Assembly: GCF_021462225.1 (NCBI RefSeq)
Contig: NC_061800.1
Coordinates: forward strand, 15,980,749-16,044,748
Reading direction: 5' to 3'
Length of the DNA: 64,000 nt
Origin: Girardinichthys multiradiatus
Lineage: Eukaryota; Chordata; Actinopteri; Cyprinodontiformes; Goodeidae
Shown here: piece after piece, positions 36,030 to 48,600 of the stretch
How positions within the stretch are numbered: the stretch's first letter is position 1
Layout: every line of letters starts with the position of its first letter
Made by a program: the position numbers and the translations under genes
The notes under the pieces: generated by a model
What the model saw: only the letters and a program-made list of their open reading frames with translations
Databases searched by the model: none
What the model was told of the DNA's origin: nothing

Positions 36030-36945
36030 ACCAGCAGGACTCCTCTAGCCAGGAAAAAGCCTGCAAAAAGCCAGGATCTGAAAAATAAAGAGACAAAATC
36101 CACCAGTCCCCAAACTGGACCCATCTCTGGCCCTTGGCTGCACTTACAAATCCTGTCCACAAAAGTTATAAACAGGACCGATGACAAAGGGCAGCCCAGC
36201 CAGACAAAGGGCAGCCCAACATGCACCGTACTCCTGGAGCACCCCCCACAGGGCACCACGAGGGACACAGTCGAATGCCATCTCCAGGTCAGCAAAACAC
36301 GTGGACAAACTGCCTGGTTGGGCAACCTCCCATAAGCCCTCAAGTACCCTGCAGAGGGTGTAGAGTTGGTCCAGAGTTCCACGGCCGGGACGAAAACCAC
36401 ACTGCTCCTCCTGAAGCCAAGGTTCGACTATCGGCCAGAATCTCCTCTCCAATACCCTGGCATAGGCTTTACCAGGGAGGTTGAGGAGTGTGATCCCCCT
36501 ATGGTTGGAACACACACTCCTTCACAAGAAGGGTGACCGGGCCCCTCTCTACACCTGAGTGTCCAAGACATGCGGTAGAAGGTCTGAAGACACGACAACA
36601 AAGTCAATCATCGACCTCCTGTCTAGGGTGTCCTGGTGCCAAGTGCACTGATGAACACCCTTATGCTTAAAAATTGTGTTCATTATGGACAATCCGTGAC
36701 TAGCACAGAAGTCCAATAATGAAACACCACTCGGATTCAGATCGCGGAGGCTAGTCCTCCCAATTACGCCGCTCCAGGTGCCAGGTGTCACTGTCGTTTC
36801 CCAGGTGGGCGTTAAAATCCCCCAGCAGAATAACAGGGTTCCCAAGAGGGGTACTATGCAGCACCCCTGACAGGGACGTCAAGAAGGCTGGGTACTCTGC
36901 ACTACCGCTCGGCCCATAGGCCAAAATGGCAGTCAGAGATCTTCA
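36030..36945 (-). mobile_element. Rex3 (RTE clade) LINE, fragment 1
   Basis: On the minus strand, endonuclease text [14 protein letters not shown]...[23 protein letters not shown] (36845-36560) is followed directly by reverse transcriptase text NHRGITLLNLPGKAYARVLE and [19 protein letters not shown] (36515-36380). It then decays to about 36040. The stretch GATGACAAAGGGCAGCCCAG (36179-36198) matches the conserved fish Rex3 reverse transcriptase segment. The linker between endonuclease and reverse transcriptase is missing at about 36545. It shares long blocks with the copy at 61290-63400. Inserted into the gypsy relic. Confidence 0.85.
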
Positions 36946-36949
36946 ACCA

Positions 36950-39124
36950 TTCTTTGTCTGACCCGTCACCCAGAGCCTGTTAGTATTTTACCATTAAACA
37001 GAGACTAAGACAGAGACTAAGAGCGTCCAAACCCAAGGTTCACACGGTTAAGAAGTGGACTGAGGAATCAAAGCAGATGCTACAAGCCTGCTTTGAATGC
37101 ACAGACCGAACTGTTTTTGAAACTTCAACCACCGACTTAAACCAACTAACTGATGTGGTGACATCATACATCAGTTTCTGTGAGGACATGTGTGTGCAGA
37201 CTAAAACCTTCTGCAACTCTGGGAATAACAAGCCATGGTTTACTCCACACCTCAGGAATCAGCGCAGGGAAAAGGAAGAAGCTCACAGCAGTGGAGATTG
37301 GGCGCAGTACAGGCAGGCCAGGAACAGACTAACAAAAGAGATCAAAGCAGCCAAGAGAAACTACAGTGAGAAGCTTAAGAACAGCCTTTCTACTGGTGAT
37401 ACCTCGGCTGTATGGACTGGTCTGAGAAACCTGACTGCCTATAGGAGTCCCCCCACCCATCCTGAACAGAGTCGTCTCCTGGCCAACTGTCTGAATGGCT
37501 TCTACTGCAGACATGACAAGAAGCCATTCACACCTCAAATCATCTCCTCCACATCCCATTCAGGAACAAATTTGACCCGTGAAACAACCAACCTTCAGAT
37601 CCTCTGCCTGCACTAAAGATCTCCGAGGAAGATGTAAACAGGCTCTTTCGTTGCATGAAAACAAAGAAAGCTGGAGGACGTGATAACGTCTCCCCATCAT
37701 ACCTGAAAGACTGTACAAATCAACTCGCTCCTATCTTCACAAGGATCTTCAGCAAGTCACTGGAGAAGTGTGAGGTCCCCTCCTGCCTCAAACGATCCAC
37801 CATCATCCCGGTGCCCAAGAAACCCACCATCGTAGGATTAAATGACTACAGGCCTGTAGCCCTGACGTCTGTGATCATGAAATCCTTTGAGCGGCTGGTG
37901 TTGAAGCAACTGAAAGACATCACAGGCCCCCTGCTGGACCCCCTGCAATTTGCTTACCAAGCAAACAGGTCGGCAGATGATGCTGTCAACTTAGGTCTAC
38001 ACCTCGACCATCCAGGGACATATGCCAGGATCCTGTTTGTAGACTTCAGCTCGGCCTTCAACACCATCATACCAGACATCCTCCACCAGAAGCTCACCCA
38101 GCTCAACGTCCCAGCCTCCACCTGTCAGTGGATCAACAGCTTCCTGACGGACCGACAGCAGCAGGTGAGACTGGGGAGCATCTTCTCCTGAACCAGATCA
38201 ATAAGTACTGGTGCTCCCCAGGGGTGTGTTCTATCCCCACTCCTCTTCTCCCTGTACACAAATGACTGCACCTCGGCGGACTCGTCCGTGAAACTCCTTC
38301 AGTTTGCAGACGACACCACTGTCATTGGACTGATCCAGGACGGTGATGAGTCTGCATACAGCAGGTGGATTGGCTGGTACACTGGTGCAGTCAGAACTAC
38401 CTTGAACTCAACCCACTCAAGACTGTGGAAATGGTGGTGGACTTTCGAAGAACACCACCCCCATACACCCCCCTCACCATCCTCAACAACACTGTATCAG
38501 CCATGGACCACTTCAGGTTCTTAGGAACCACCATCTCTGAGGACCTGAGATGGTCTTCACACATAGACACTGTTCGAAGGAAGGCCCAGCAGAGACTGTA
38601 CTTCCTGAGGCAACTCAAGAAGTTCAACCTTCCACAGGAGCTGTTGGTCATCTTCTACACTGCCATCATTCAATCTGTCCTGTCTCCATCCATCTCAGTG
38701 TGGTTTGGCTCATCCACAAAACAGGACAGGTGCAGACTGCAATGAATATTCAGGACTGCAGAGAGAATAATCAGGGCTGACCTTCCCTCCATCCAGGACT
38801 TATACAGGTCTAGGGTCAGGAAAAGAGCTGCAAAAATCTCTGCAGACCCCACACACCCTGCACATAAACTGTTCAGAGCTTTACCTTCAGGCCACCGTTA
38901 CAGAGCACTGTTCGCTAAAACCAGCCGCCACAGAGACAGTTTCTTCCCCCTGGCATACAGATGTTGCAAATGCACCATTTTATTATATATGTGTAAATTG
39001 TACATTGTAAATATGTATATTCTGTAATGCAAAAACAAAACCAAAGAGCAAAGTGTACCGGAGTCAAATTCCTTGTTTGTATGTACGAACTTGGCAATAA
39101 AGCTGATTCTGATTCTGATTCTGA
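36950..39124 (+). mobile_element. L2/Maui-like LINE, 5' truncated
   Basis: The + strand frame 37077-37616 holds the linker upstream of the reverse transcriptase (NKPWFTPHLRNQRREKEEAH). 37655-38191 holds core blocks: STIIPVPKKPTIVGLNDYRPVALT, DPLQFAYQANRSADDAV and ILFVDFSSAFNTIIP. After a stop at 38191, APQGCVLSPLLFSLYTNDC and LQFADDTTVIGLI follow (FADD at 38303-38314), then LKTVEMVVDFRRTPPPY in a shifted frame to 38745. The non-coding 3' end runs to AATAAAGCTGATTCTGATTCTGATTCTGA (39097-39124), the TGATTC-repeat tail typical of fish L2 elements. Dead copy: at least three frame breaks. Confidence 0.85.
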
Positions 39125-39419
39125 ATAAAGGTTAATGAAATAGTTTAAATGTCTTCAAAGATTTTGTTTATTTGTACAATAATTTGGGGATTTATAGATT
39201 GAACACTTTCCCCAATTCTACCCCACATACCCTTTCACATAAAATAGTGCCATTACAGTACACCCATTACCCAGATGCATACGGGGAGTCACAGTTCTGT
39301 CAGGACACAGATGCAAAGCTTTGAAATGGGACAGAAGCACAGTTTGTTAATAATTATGGACCAGAAAGTACTGAGTGCATCAATTAATGGGTTAAAAAAT
39401 AACATCTTTGCAACGGGGG

Positions 39420-39610
39420 GTGGGAGGTTGGTTCAGCCCTAACATTTTAAAATTCATTCATTTTAGTCTGTAGGAGAACTTTTCTTTTTTTTACTTTATC
39501 ATGCCCCTGCTATGTACATTTTATGTTATTTTTTTGTCACTGCAAAGCTGTAAAGCACTTTGAATTGTCTTGTTGCTCAAATATGCTATATAAATAAAAT
39601 TTGCCTTGAA
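39420..39610 (+). repeat. 3' tail of another fish LINE
   Basis: CTGTAAAGCACTTTGAATTG... ending TGCTATATAAATAAAATTTGCCTTGA is the common 3' end of teleost LINEs. The reverse orientation of a similar tail is at 43120-43200. The stretches 39125-39420 and 39610-40440 have no other recognised feature. Confidence 0.55.
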
Positions 39611-40448
39611 CTGAAACAAATTTGATTAATGCTTATTCATTTGATATACATAATAATGCATTAATGTCATTAATTTATTCTTAATAAATAGTTCTAATGC
39701 TTTAAGTGGTGAAACTGTAAAGGTAACAAAAGCTATAAATATTTTAAATACATCACTTCTATTAGCAATGTTAAAACCAAATGCATGACTTCACATGATA
39801 TGAGAGGGAAAATGCCATATTGCCCACACGACTTGAGTTAACAAACATTATGACATAAACAGTCTAAAAAGGAAAATAGACCTTTATATTAATGCACATG
39901 TGGCAAAACTTTTAATTTACTAACTTTTTGAGGTACAATCTATTAGCAAGAAGGTAATACCTATACTAGCACCTACAAACATTTCTCAGTAGTATAAATG
40001 GGAACATTTTAAACTAACTCTAGCTGATAAAGTTGGTTATGCCAAGATTAATTTCTTTAATTCTGCATAGTATGGTCCAAATCAATCAGTTTGCCAAATT
40101 GATGCATGGGCTGGACCATGCGTAAAAAGAGTAGCTGCTGTAAAATAAAATAAATAAAACACTGGGTTACAAAGGTTTTAGCAGTTAAGGGAGACAGTAC
40201 AACTTGTAGGGAAAAGGTTGCTTGTACCTCCAGGGAGGACTTAGTGACCACCACCCCCAAACTCCAGAATGGCCATCCAATTATGGAAATTTAACGAAAA
40301 TAAGGAAGAGATATCTTTTTGTAATTCTAATGGCTTTAATACATATAATACATATTTTATTTAACTTGTGGAATGAAAGGCAATTTCTGTAATCAAAAAT
40401 AGTAACATGTTTTGTATTTGGGGTATATTTGAGCCCCGGAAAAATAAA

Positions 40449-40682
40449 CTAATTTGCTGCTAGCTTCTCATGCTCTTGTTCACCTTTCCTTGTTTCTTTC
40501 TCATCAAAGCATATGACAGGCAAGAAAACATGGAATGTATTTAGAGACATGGTTGATGGAAATATTGCCCTTCCAGTGTCAGCAGTCAAAATACTTGCTG
40601 TTGCTTTGCCTTTTGACTTGTACACTCCAGCCAAAAAGAATAACCCAATGTAGGCTTGTGAGTTCCGTCCACGTCTTTTCAA
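40449..40682 (-). pseudogene. piggyBac-type transposase fragment
   Basis: The 77-codon frame reads NSQAYIGLFFLAGVYKSKGK, then TGRAIFPSTMSLNTFHVFLP and CFDEKETRKGEQ. In piggyBac transposases the block [AI]G[IL]xxxAG, followed by IFxxxMSxxRF and then the F/CFDDxxTR block, lies in the N-terminal half of the DDE_Tnp_1_7 domain. Only this piece remains, and no terminal repeats were found. Fragment of about 13% of a full-length protein. Confidence 0.65.
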
Positions 40683-40689
40683 CTATCTC

Positions 40690-41845
40690 CATAAACGCGC
40701 CAACCCCCTAAATCTGTCTTCTCAAGTATACCCTTTTCAATTTATAGTGTTATGAACAGCTCAAAGGCTGACTTTATGTCTAGGACATGGCAGACAGCAG
40801 ATCTCGTGGGGGCCTGGAACCAGTTTGATGACATTAGCAGTCTACCTCGTTGTGGAAGCTGGGAGACAGAGAATAACTTTTTTTTTTTTGTCCTTCGTGG
40901 ACAAAGAGTTTTGCAACACCTCATTTACAGAAGACTTTTTCTTAGATGTAATTTTCAGTTGAGAAGAGAGCAAAAGTGGAGAGCATACAGAGAACCAAAA
41001 TGCATGGCTCAGAAGCTTGCTGTACAAGCTTGTATATGTTAGCTTCACTCCTAGGTTTTGTGAAGTATCAATATCTTTAAGGGAACAGTATTTTGCTATC
41101 CCCGCGGCATGGGAAATATCAGACTTTTTGCAGTGTTTCTCCTTTTCCTTGTGTGTGGACTGTCAGTTGTTCACGCACTGCTATATTTATGGTTACAAAG
41201 GTTTAGGGCCCTGATGTTTTTTGAAAATTAGAAACTTTCATGCTATATTGACATCGGTATCATCCAAAAATATCAATGTGGAAACAACACCAAACTGACT
41301 GCAGCAAATTTGCCAGTTAAAAAGTGACAAACACACAAGCTGGGTTTTCTCTGTTCAAAGTTATTTGCAAATCTTTATTTGGACTGTATTTTCATGAAAG
41401 GAGATGTTTATCTGAGATCCGTCAGAAAAACAAGAACCCAAACCATTTCCTTCCTGCTTATCTGTGACACTGGTTACAGCCATTTAATCTGTTTCTGAGT
41501 TCACAAACACTGCACCTTTCAAAGAGGTATTTCTAATAAAGTGAGAATAATCATTCCATGCAGAGTTTAGGCATATCGGTGGGTGCACAGTTCAGGGGAA
41601 CATCCAAAAAAATTCAAAGATCATGCATTGTTTTTTTCTTCACTTCATTGCGGGCAAGGTGGACATGTTTTGTCCAGCTGTCGTCGTCAGCACACTTAGA
41701 GATAAAGGACTAACAGCTCATTTATCGGCACCAGAACTATTATGGATTCACATTTTCCAAACAGATGGCCCCAACGGAAGTGATCTTGAACAGTGTTCTC
41801 TTTATGTTTTTGAATAATTGTATGGTTTTGTAGTTCTAAGGTGAT
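40690..41845. other. Non-coding stretch, nothing recognised
   Basis: A 96-codon frame at 40752-41042 and a 64-codon frame at 41623-41817 have no recognisable domain and are treated as chance. Confidence 0.5.
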
Positions 41846-41846
41846 T

Positions 41847-41849
<3 letters not shown>

Positions 41850-41918
<69 letters not shown>

Positions 41919-42238
41919 CCTGTCTTGGCATCACAGTGAGAACCATTTTCCTGATTTCACCATCAAATTGAGGACCGTTTGTACCAAAGTGAGGACATTT
42001 TGCTGGTCCTCACAACCTATTTTGCTAACGGTTAGGTTTCGGACTAAGATGTAAATTGACTTTAGGTTAAGGTTAGGGTTAGGCATGCACTGGTAATGGT
42101 TAGGTTTAGGGTTATTGTCAGGGTTAGGGCATAGAAAGGGTTGAAAATGACTGAAAATCAATGGAAGTCAATGGGAGTCAACACATGGTCCTCACTACAT
42201 ATAGCAAAACAAGAATGTGTGTGTGTGTGTGTGTGTGT
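41850..42238. repeat. (TG)n-flanked telomere-like repeat block
   Basis: (TG)n at 41850-41917 and 42216-42238 flank about 300 bases containing a degenerate TTAGGG-rich patch (42060-42130: GGTTAGGGTTAGG, GGTTTAGGGTTATT, GGGTTAGGGC). It also has inverted-looking ends (TGGTCCTCACAACC ... TGGTCCTCACTACATATAGC). Similar blocks are dispersed in teleost genomes. Confidence 0.8.
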
Positions 42239-42444
42239 CTTCTTAAGAAGTAAGACATTAACAATGAAAGCTGGTTTTAGATTTGGATTTTTAATAAACT
42301 TGCCAATATTCATTTATTTGTTCAGTCAGATACTGAACATTTAAATGATGACAAAAACAGGTCCAACTGAATCTGTCTAAGAAAACACATGAAATACATC
42401 AGTTAAAGCTTAAAATAATCCCCTTTGACAGGTGCTAAATATAG

Positions 42445-42450
42445 TTTATT
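42445..42450 (-). promoter_or_regulatory. Candidate polyadenylation signal of lectin 2
   Basis: AATAAA on the minus strand (TTTATT on +), about 230 bases past the lectin 2 stop codon. Transcript evidence would be needed to confirm its use. Confidence 0.35.
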
Positions 42451-42681
42451 AAAGCAATATTAAGCAAGAATATCTGTAAATCCTCATTCAAAATACTTCT
42501 AACAACTCAAATATCTCCTAATTTAAATTGAACTTAAAGCAAAATGTAAATACTTTTTCTGCTGACAGAAAAAAAAAAAAGCTATCCAGTTCATTCTGGT
42601 AGCCCACTGTTTGCTAATTCATCACATGTCAGCTTTATACTATAGTATTGTCTGCTTGGTTGCTACAGAATAAAAAATCTT

Positions 42682-45600
42682 TTAAAACATTTTTGGGATG
42701 AACATTATTGGTAGTTTTTCACATATCCACGCGCTGACAGCATTACATGGAAAATCATGCCAAGGGGCACCATCATTCGTTGTGACCAGTACACAGTCCT
42801 CCTCGTCCTCCTTACCCTTATTAGGCTGACTGTCATCCCAGAACCTGACAGAGTTGAGAAGGAGAAAATCATGGCACTGTTTTTCTTTTGTATCAGAATT
42901 TAATTAGAAACATTTTAAGCACACAAGCCTAAAATTTGCTAGCAAAAAAGTTGTTGCAATTGGAAAAAACTCTGTGGTCAAAAGTTTAAACTACACATTT
43001 AAAACATGTTGAAGCATCACTTTTATCTGCTGAATTAATCTACTTTTGAATTGTTATAGCTCCATCTCTGCTGTTAACCAAGATGCCACTCCTCAGACAT
43101 GACTCATTAAAACGCTTTAAGTCAAGTCAAGTCAAGTTTATTTATATAGCGCTTTTCAGCAACAAGGCACTCAAAGCGCTTATTCAGTTGCTGTTCTGTA
43201 ATTAGCAGTTCATCAAAGAGCATTAAAGGAAATCTCTTGTCTTCAGAGGTGTCTTCAAATTCACAAATACTACAAATATAACACTACTCTAATAATAATA
43301 GTCAGGGGTGCCGTATCCGATCTCGGATATTGACTTGGGGTCCAGATCAGGGCATTCTGAAATGATCAGGATGGGGATTCCCTGATAAAACACATTTGAT
43401 TATAAAACTTTAAACAAAACTCTACATTTATGCAGCAGGATAACACAATTCGGTCTTTAAATGATTTAAAGGAACTGCAACGAATTATGTTATGAGCCAA
43501 ATAATCAATGAGTCATACTAAAACAAAGCAAACGTGGTGGCCTTGGCCAAGCACTGCTTGAACTGCTCCAGATAAAAACATCGTCAGCAGGAGCAAGAAA
43601 TGGGTTTATTGAAGACCGTAGCAGCATGTGTTAAGTAAGGAATATCTGTAGAAACAACAAATAATGCGACAGTGCATTGTAGTTGATGTTTTTTCAGAGT
43701 ATTAATGCAGATTTTTAAACTGAGATGACCTCTGAGGGAACATCAAATTGAGACAATCCTGCAGAAACTGCTGTTTGGACAAAATATCTGAATCTGTTCA
43801 GAAAAAACAAATAAGAGAGACTGCAGAATACTGAATATCATTGGTGAGTGTCTTGTAATGCTTTAGTAATGTCAGTCTGTCAGTATCAGCCATTTAATAT
43901 TGAATGACTGAATATCGGGGATAAACATTTTGTTCGGATAAGATAAAAAAATGAATAATGATGCTAAAAATAAAAATCAAAGGTTCTGAGGCTGTGACCT
44001 ATTTCAATGCAATGCTTTAATTAATATAAAAATGTTCTTATTAACTGGTTTGCACATCAAGACTTTACACAAAAATAAACAGCTCCATGCCAAAACCATG
44101 TCACAAGCTGATTAAAACCACATCAAGAGTTACTGTTAGCACTCAATGAAAAACTGGATCCTTACGTAAAGTTCAGAGAGGTTCCATCGACCCACCGCCA
44201 GGATTCCTCAGTTTCTTTGTCGCCCAAACCAATCCAAGCCTCAATCTTGAATGTAGAAAGAAAATTCTGTAAAATGTGAACATGAAAAAGATTTTATTTA
44301 GTTTTGATAAACAATACACATTGGGCCTGATTTTGAAAGATTCCAAATAAGAAGCGCTACATTGCTTGTGCACACAAACTGCAAGTGCAATAACTGGGCG
44401 TGTGATTTTCAAAGATTGCGAGTGCAATGGATAACGGGTGCAAAAAAGGTGAAGACTATCCTTTTTAAATGAGAAAAATGCGTGTGTTACTGGCTGGCTG
44501 CTACTTCCCCACAGGGGCACAAGAACCAGTCCTCTGTTGTGTTGCTTGAAACATGCAGGAGTTGTTGCGCTGCATCATTACAAATGATCCAGTTGTTGAT
44601 TTTTTCCTTCTTTTACATTCTGCTCCTGATTTTCTGGACTGTTACAGTTTGTTAACCTTTGTCGTTGCTATTCACAGCAGCAGGTTTGTCATCTTAGCCT
44701 TTGCACTGACGGGTTTATAGGGCGCCTCTGAATGCATAATTGCGCATGCAGAAGGCTGAGTTTGAAGTTGTTCTGTGAGCAGATGCTTTATGTTTGTTGT
44801 CTGGACGGACCCAGTGAGGCAAAGACTACATTCTATTTCGACTTTAATCAAAATATTGAATTACAAACTATTACGCAGAAGGGCAGAGGTATGTCCAAAG
44901 TAGGGCGCGCCCTCCACCATCGGTGCGCACATGGGGGCAGCTCGACTAATAAAACCACAGCAGCGCGCACAGCTTGTTAACTGTGTTGCTGGACGTAACT
45001 CACAACACTTGCAGTTTCCAAATTGGCCAATCAATTTTAACAATTAAAAATACAAATATGTCTCTAAATTAATTTATTAGAGGTTTGCCTCGCTTGATCT
45101 TTTAACTCTTTTCAGATACTTTTTAGAGTATGTGTTTGGAGAGTTCAGAGTTGATCATAAACAGCCACAATATTTTAGCCTGAACCTAATAATAGTAAAA
45201 TAAAAGTAGTTTGTGGTAATAATTCTATCTGTATGTTAATTTTAAAAACATAACGTCAAAAAACTGTCCTGCAAAGAATTACATTTTACATTTATGTACA
45301 TAAAAATGAATTTTCCAATGATTTGACTAAATTTCTTTTGTTTGTTTTGCCAAAATTTTAACGATATACGTGTTTTTTGGTGACACGAAAACTATTTTTA
45401 CTGTATAAATCTTCCACTGGCATATGTTCATGTTCAAAAAACGTAATCCAACTGCTCCAACTCCAGTTGCTCTGTAATGACACAATGTTATTCACAATAA
45501 TGCAATTTGCTTTGTTTAGTAACAAGGTTAAAGCATACACTTCTTTTTCACCACATGTAATAGGCTGCCTTAAAATGGTGATTTTTTTGCCCACTAAGAA

Positions 45601-48600
45601 GTGATTTTAGCATCCAGTTTGTAAATGAAGGATTTAATCTGCCCTGTCTTTATTTCTTTCCCATTAATTATATTATCAACATCAAAGCACAGTGGGTCAT
45701 TTGCACAATGTGTAATTACAGTAAACAGGCGCATGCTTCTCTGGCGGATGATCAGTTATGCGCACATCTGCATGATCAGGTTTGTGCTTCAGCTGCAGAT
45801 TATCTCACTAACTGTGATGGTGCGCTGGAATGATCCAGATGCAAGAAAAAGTGTTGCAAGGAGTTTTATCACAGGAGAGATATCCTGGCTTTTGTTTAGC
45901 TCCAAATCAGACCTTAGATAATCCTACATAGTCTCTATTCACATCTATTTTTATTTATTTTTTATTTTTGACAATCCAAATCTTTTGACACATGTACAGA
46001 AGATTCTCTCTCTCCATCATCTGCCAATCTATCTAGTCCTCCTTCTCGCCACAGAGACAGCAGACATTTTTGCGTCCCAGTTAGCGCCTGCACTTCAAAC
46101 ATGCTAAGTCTAGACGCAAAAACTGTACTGCAATCCGTTTCAGGTTTGATAAATTGCATATTCATGAAGGCAGATATGCTCAAAGGTTTGTGCCTGTTGT
46201 TCTGCAGATTTTCCATACACAATTCAATTTGCACCTGGTTTGTAGATAAGCTTTGCCCATGCAACCCAATTTGCACGTGGTTTGGTACATGCAAAACTTT
46301 TCAAAATCAGGCCCTTAGTGATTTTTATTAATTTCATTTTTTTTTTAAACTACTTTTTGAATTAAATTGTTTGCTCCATTACCTAATTTCAAATATTGAT
46401 CACCTAACAAATGAAAACAATATATTTATCTAAGATATCTTTCAGGGCATCACAATTTATGAGACAAACCATTACAGAAGGTTAGAATATCTCTTTTTAA
46501 CACATTATCTGTAGTGTCCCCTTAGAAACACACAGCACCTGTTCGTCAGGATTGTCTATCACCACCAGATCTCCTCCTTTGCTTATGCAGTCCTCTCTGC
46601 CTTCATCCCAGGAACCAGTACCAAAGATATTGTAACAAGAACAATTGAACTTAATCCATCCTTTAGGACATGTTGTGTCTGCAAAAAGATAAACTATGTC
46701 AGAATGTTTCTTTCATTGTGAAATATCAGTTCAGACTGTTCATTTTGGAGACCATAATAGGGCCACCAATAGTAATCCAATAACAACCATACTGAAGTGT
46801 GGGAATTGAGATTTGTGGAAGCATAGAAGTGCCACCCTAGCAAAACAAAAATAGAGTTGAATTGTACTAACAATATATTTTATTTAGGTTTTTACAAAAT
46901 AATATGTTATTACGATTTGCAAATTAATCACAATATAACAAAAATCCTTTTATACTCTTACAATATAATATTTACACTGAATGAACATGATAAGTTATTG
47001 TGCAAAGACAGATATTGTTAGAATAATTCTTCTTAAAACAAAACATTTCATGTTCAGAAGCGGCATCTATCGCTACATAAATACATGTTCCGATCAGCTT
47101 CAGTTTGCCATAGGAGTGAAGATGCCAAATGATTTGGGCCACTTTTGTCTTTGCTAAATCCTGCATGGGTCGAGATATTTCAATAAATGTCTCACAGTAC
47201 CCTGCGTGACAATATAACCCAACAGAAAGTAATGATAAATATGTATATTGCATAACATTATATTATAATGTTCAAACACGAAAAGGTTATTGTTAGAACA
47301 ATAATGTTTTCACATTATAATGTGGTATAGCTATACTTCTCTCTTGCCTGGGTGGCAGCGCTTCAGTAGAGCTTCGTCCCTATGTTCTTCTTACATTTAT
47401 AGTATTCTTGCTTCCTCACAAATAGTTAGAATTAAGTTTCAAAATGCTTTGTAAGATTTAGGTTCAGTAAAGGCTGCTTGAGGTTGGACAACTAAACCCT
47501 ACCAATGTTTCAACATTTTAAAATTCTCATGTAGGGACTCTTATTTTGAGACTATGAAGCAAGTAAATCTGTATATGCTACAATTTCAATATTTCTGGTA
47601 TACTGCTGTGGTAAAAAAACAATGATAAAAACAAACGTCTTTAAAAAAAGAGTAGCTCAGGTTTCCTTGCTTTTTGTTTGTTTTAATTTTTCTTGCATAT
47701 ATATTTGCATTAGAAAAAACCCTGCTTGTCAGACAAATATTTTTTTCAAATGTGTGTTTGATGAACTACTCATGTATTTTCATTGTACTTCGAAACACTT
47801 TCCAACTCCACCTCAATTTGTATGAAGGAAAATTAAGGACTTACTTTCAATCAACTGGCAAAGCCTTTTTAACTCTTTAGTTGTTTTTCCGAGCTTCACA
47901 TTCAGCAGGTCTCTCTCTTGGGATATAAAAGAAATTGTTTCACCGCTGTCTCTGAGACGCGCAGTCAGATTGTCTGAGAGTGTGGAGAGCTCATTTTCTA
48001 CATTCAAATTGCATTTGGAGTCATCTGAAAGAGATTGAGCAAAGGGCTTGAGACACAAAAAAATGTATCAACAGCACAACAGATAATGACATAATATTTA
48101 TACCTTTTAGCACTTATTATTTTGGGTCATATACATTTATTTAAGTATTACACTTTGTGTATGAGTTATTTTAAAGAAAACACAAACTATGAGCCAGTTG
48201 GTGTAAGATGTTTAGGCCTTACTCTGCTCAGACAAACTCTGAAGGCCGGAGGCCTCTTCAGGCTGTTCCACGAGCTGGATGTTCAGATAGTCTCTCTCTT
48301 TGGTTATTTTGAAAAGCGTTTCATTACAGGCATGGAGACGCTCAGTCAGATTGTTTAGGAGTTCTTCATTTGAATTACATTTGGAGTCAATATCTAAAAT
48401 AAATTAAAAAGAGGGCGTGAGACACATGTTCTCCACAGCACCGAGAACACATTATAGTGTTTTTGCTTTTATTCTTTGTTGGTGCCTTCTTACAATTACA
48501 TTAAAAAAAAAAATAGCAAAAACCATTTTAATGAGTAGGCATATTTGGTGTTTAAAGAGGAGTGATCAGAGAAGTGGTTTAAATTGTAAGGGCTTACTCT

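Noticed and set aside
40752..41042. 96-codon plus frame
   Set aside because: Contains a poly-Phe from a T run and overlaps no known domain.
43313..43328. Palindrome TATCCGATCTCGGATA as an operator
   Set aside because: Short palindrome inside a lectin 2 intron repeat; no support for a regulatory role.
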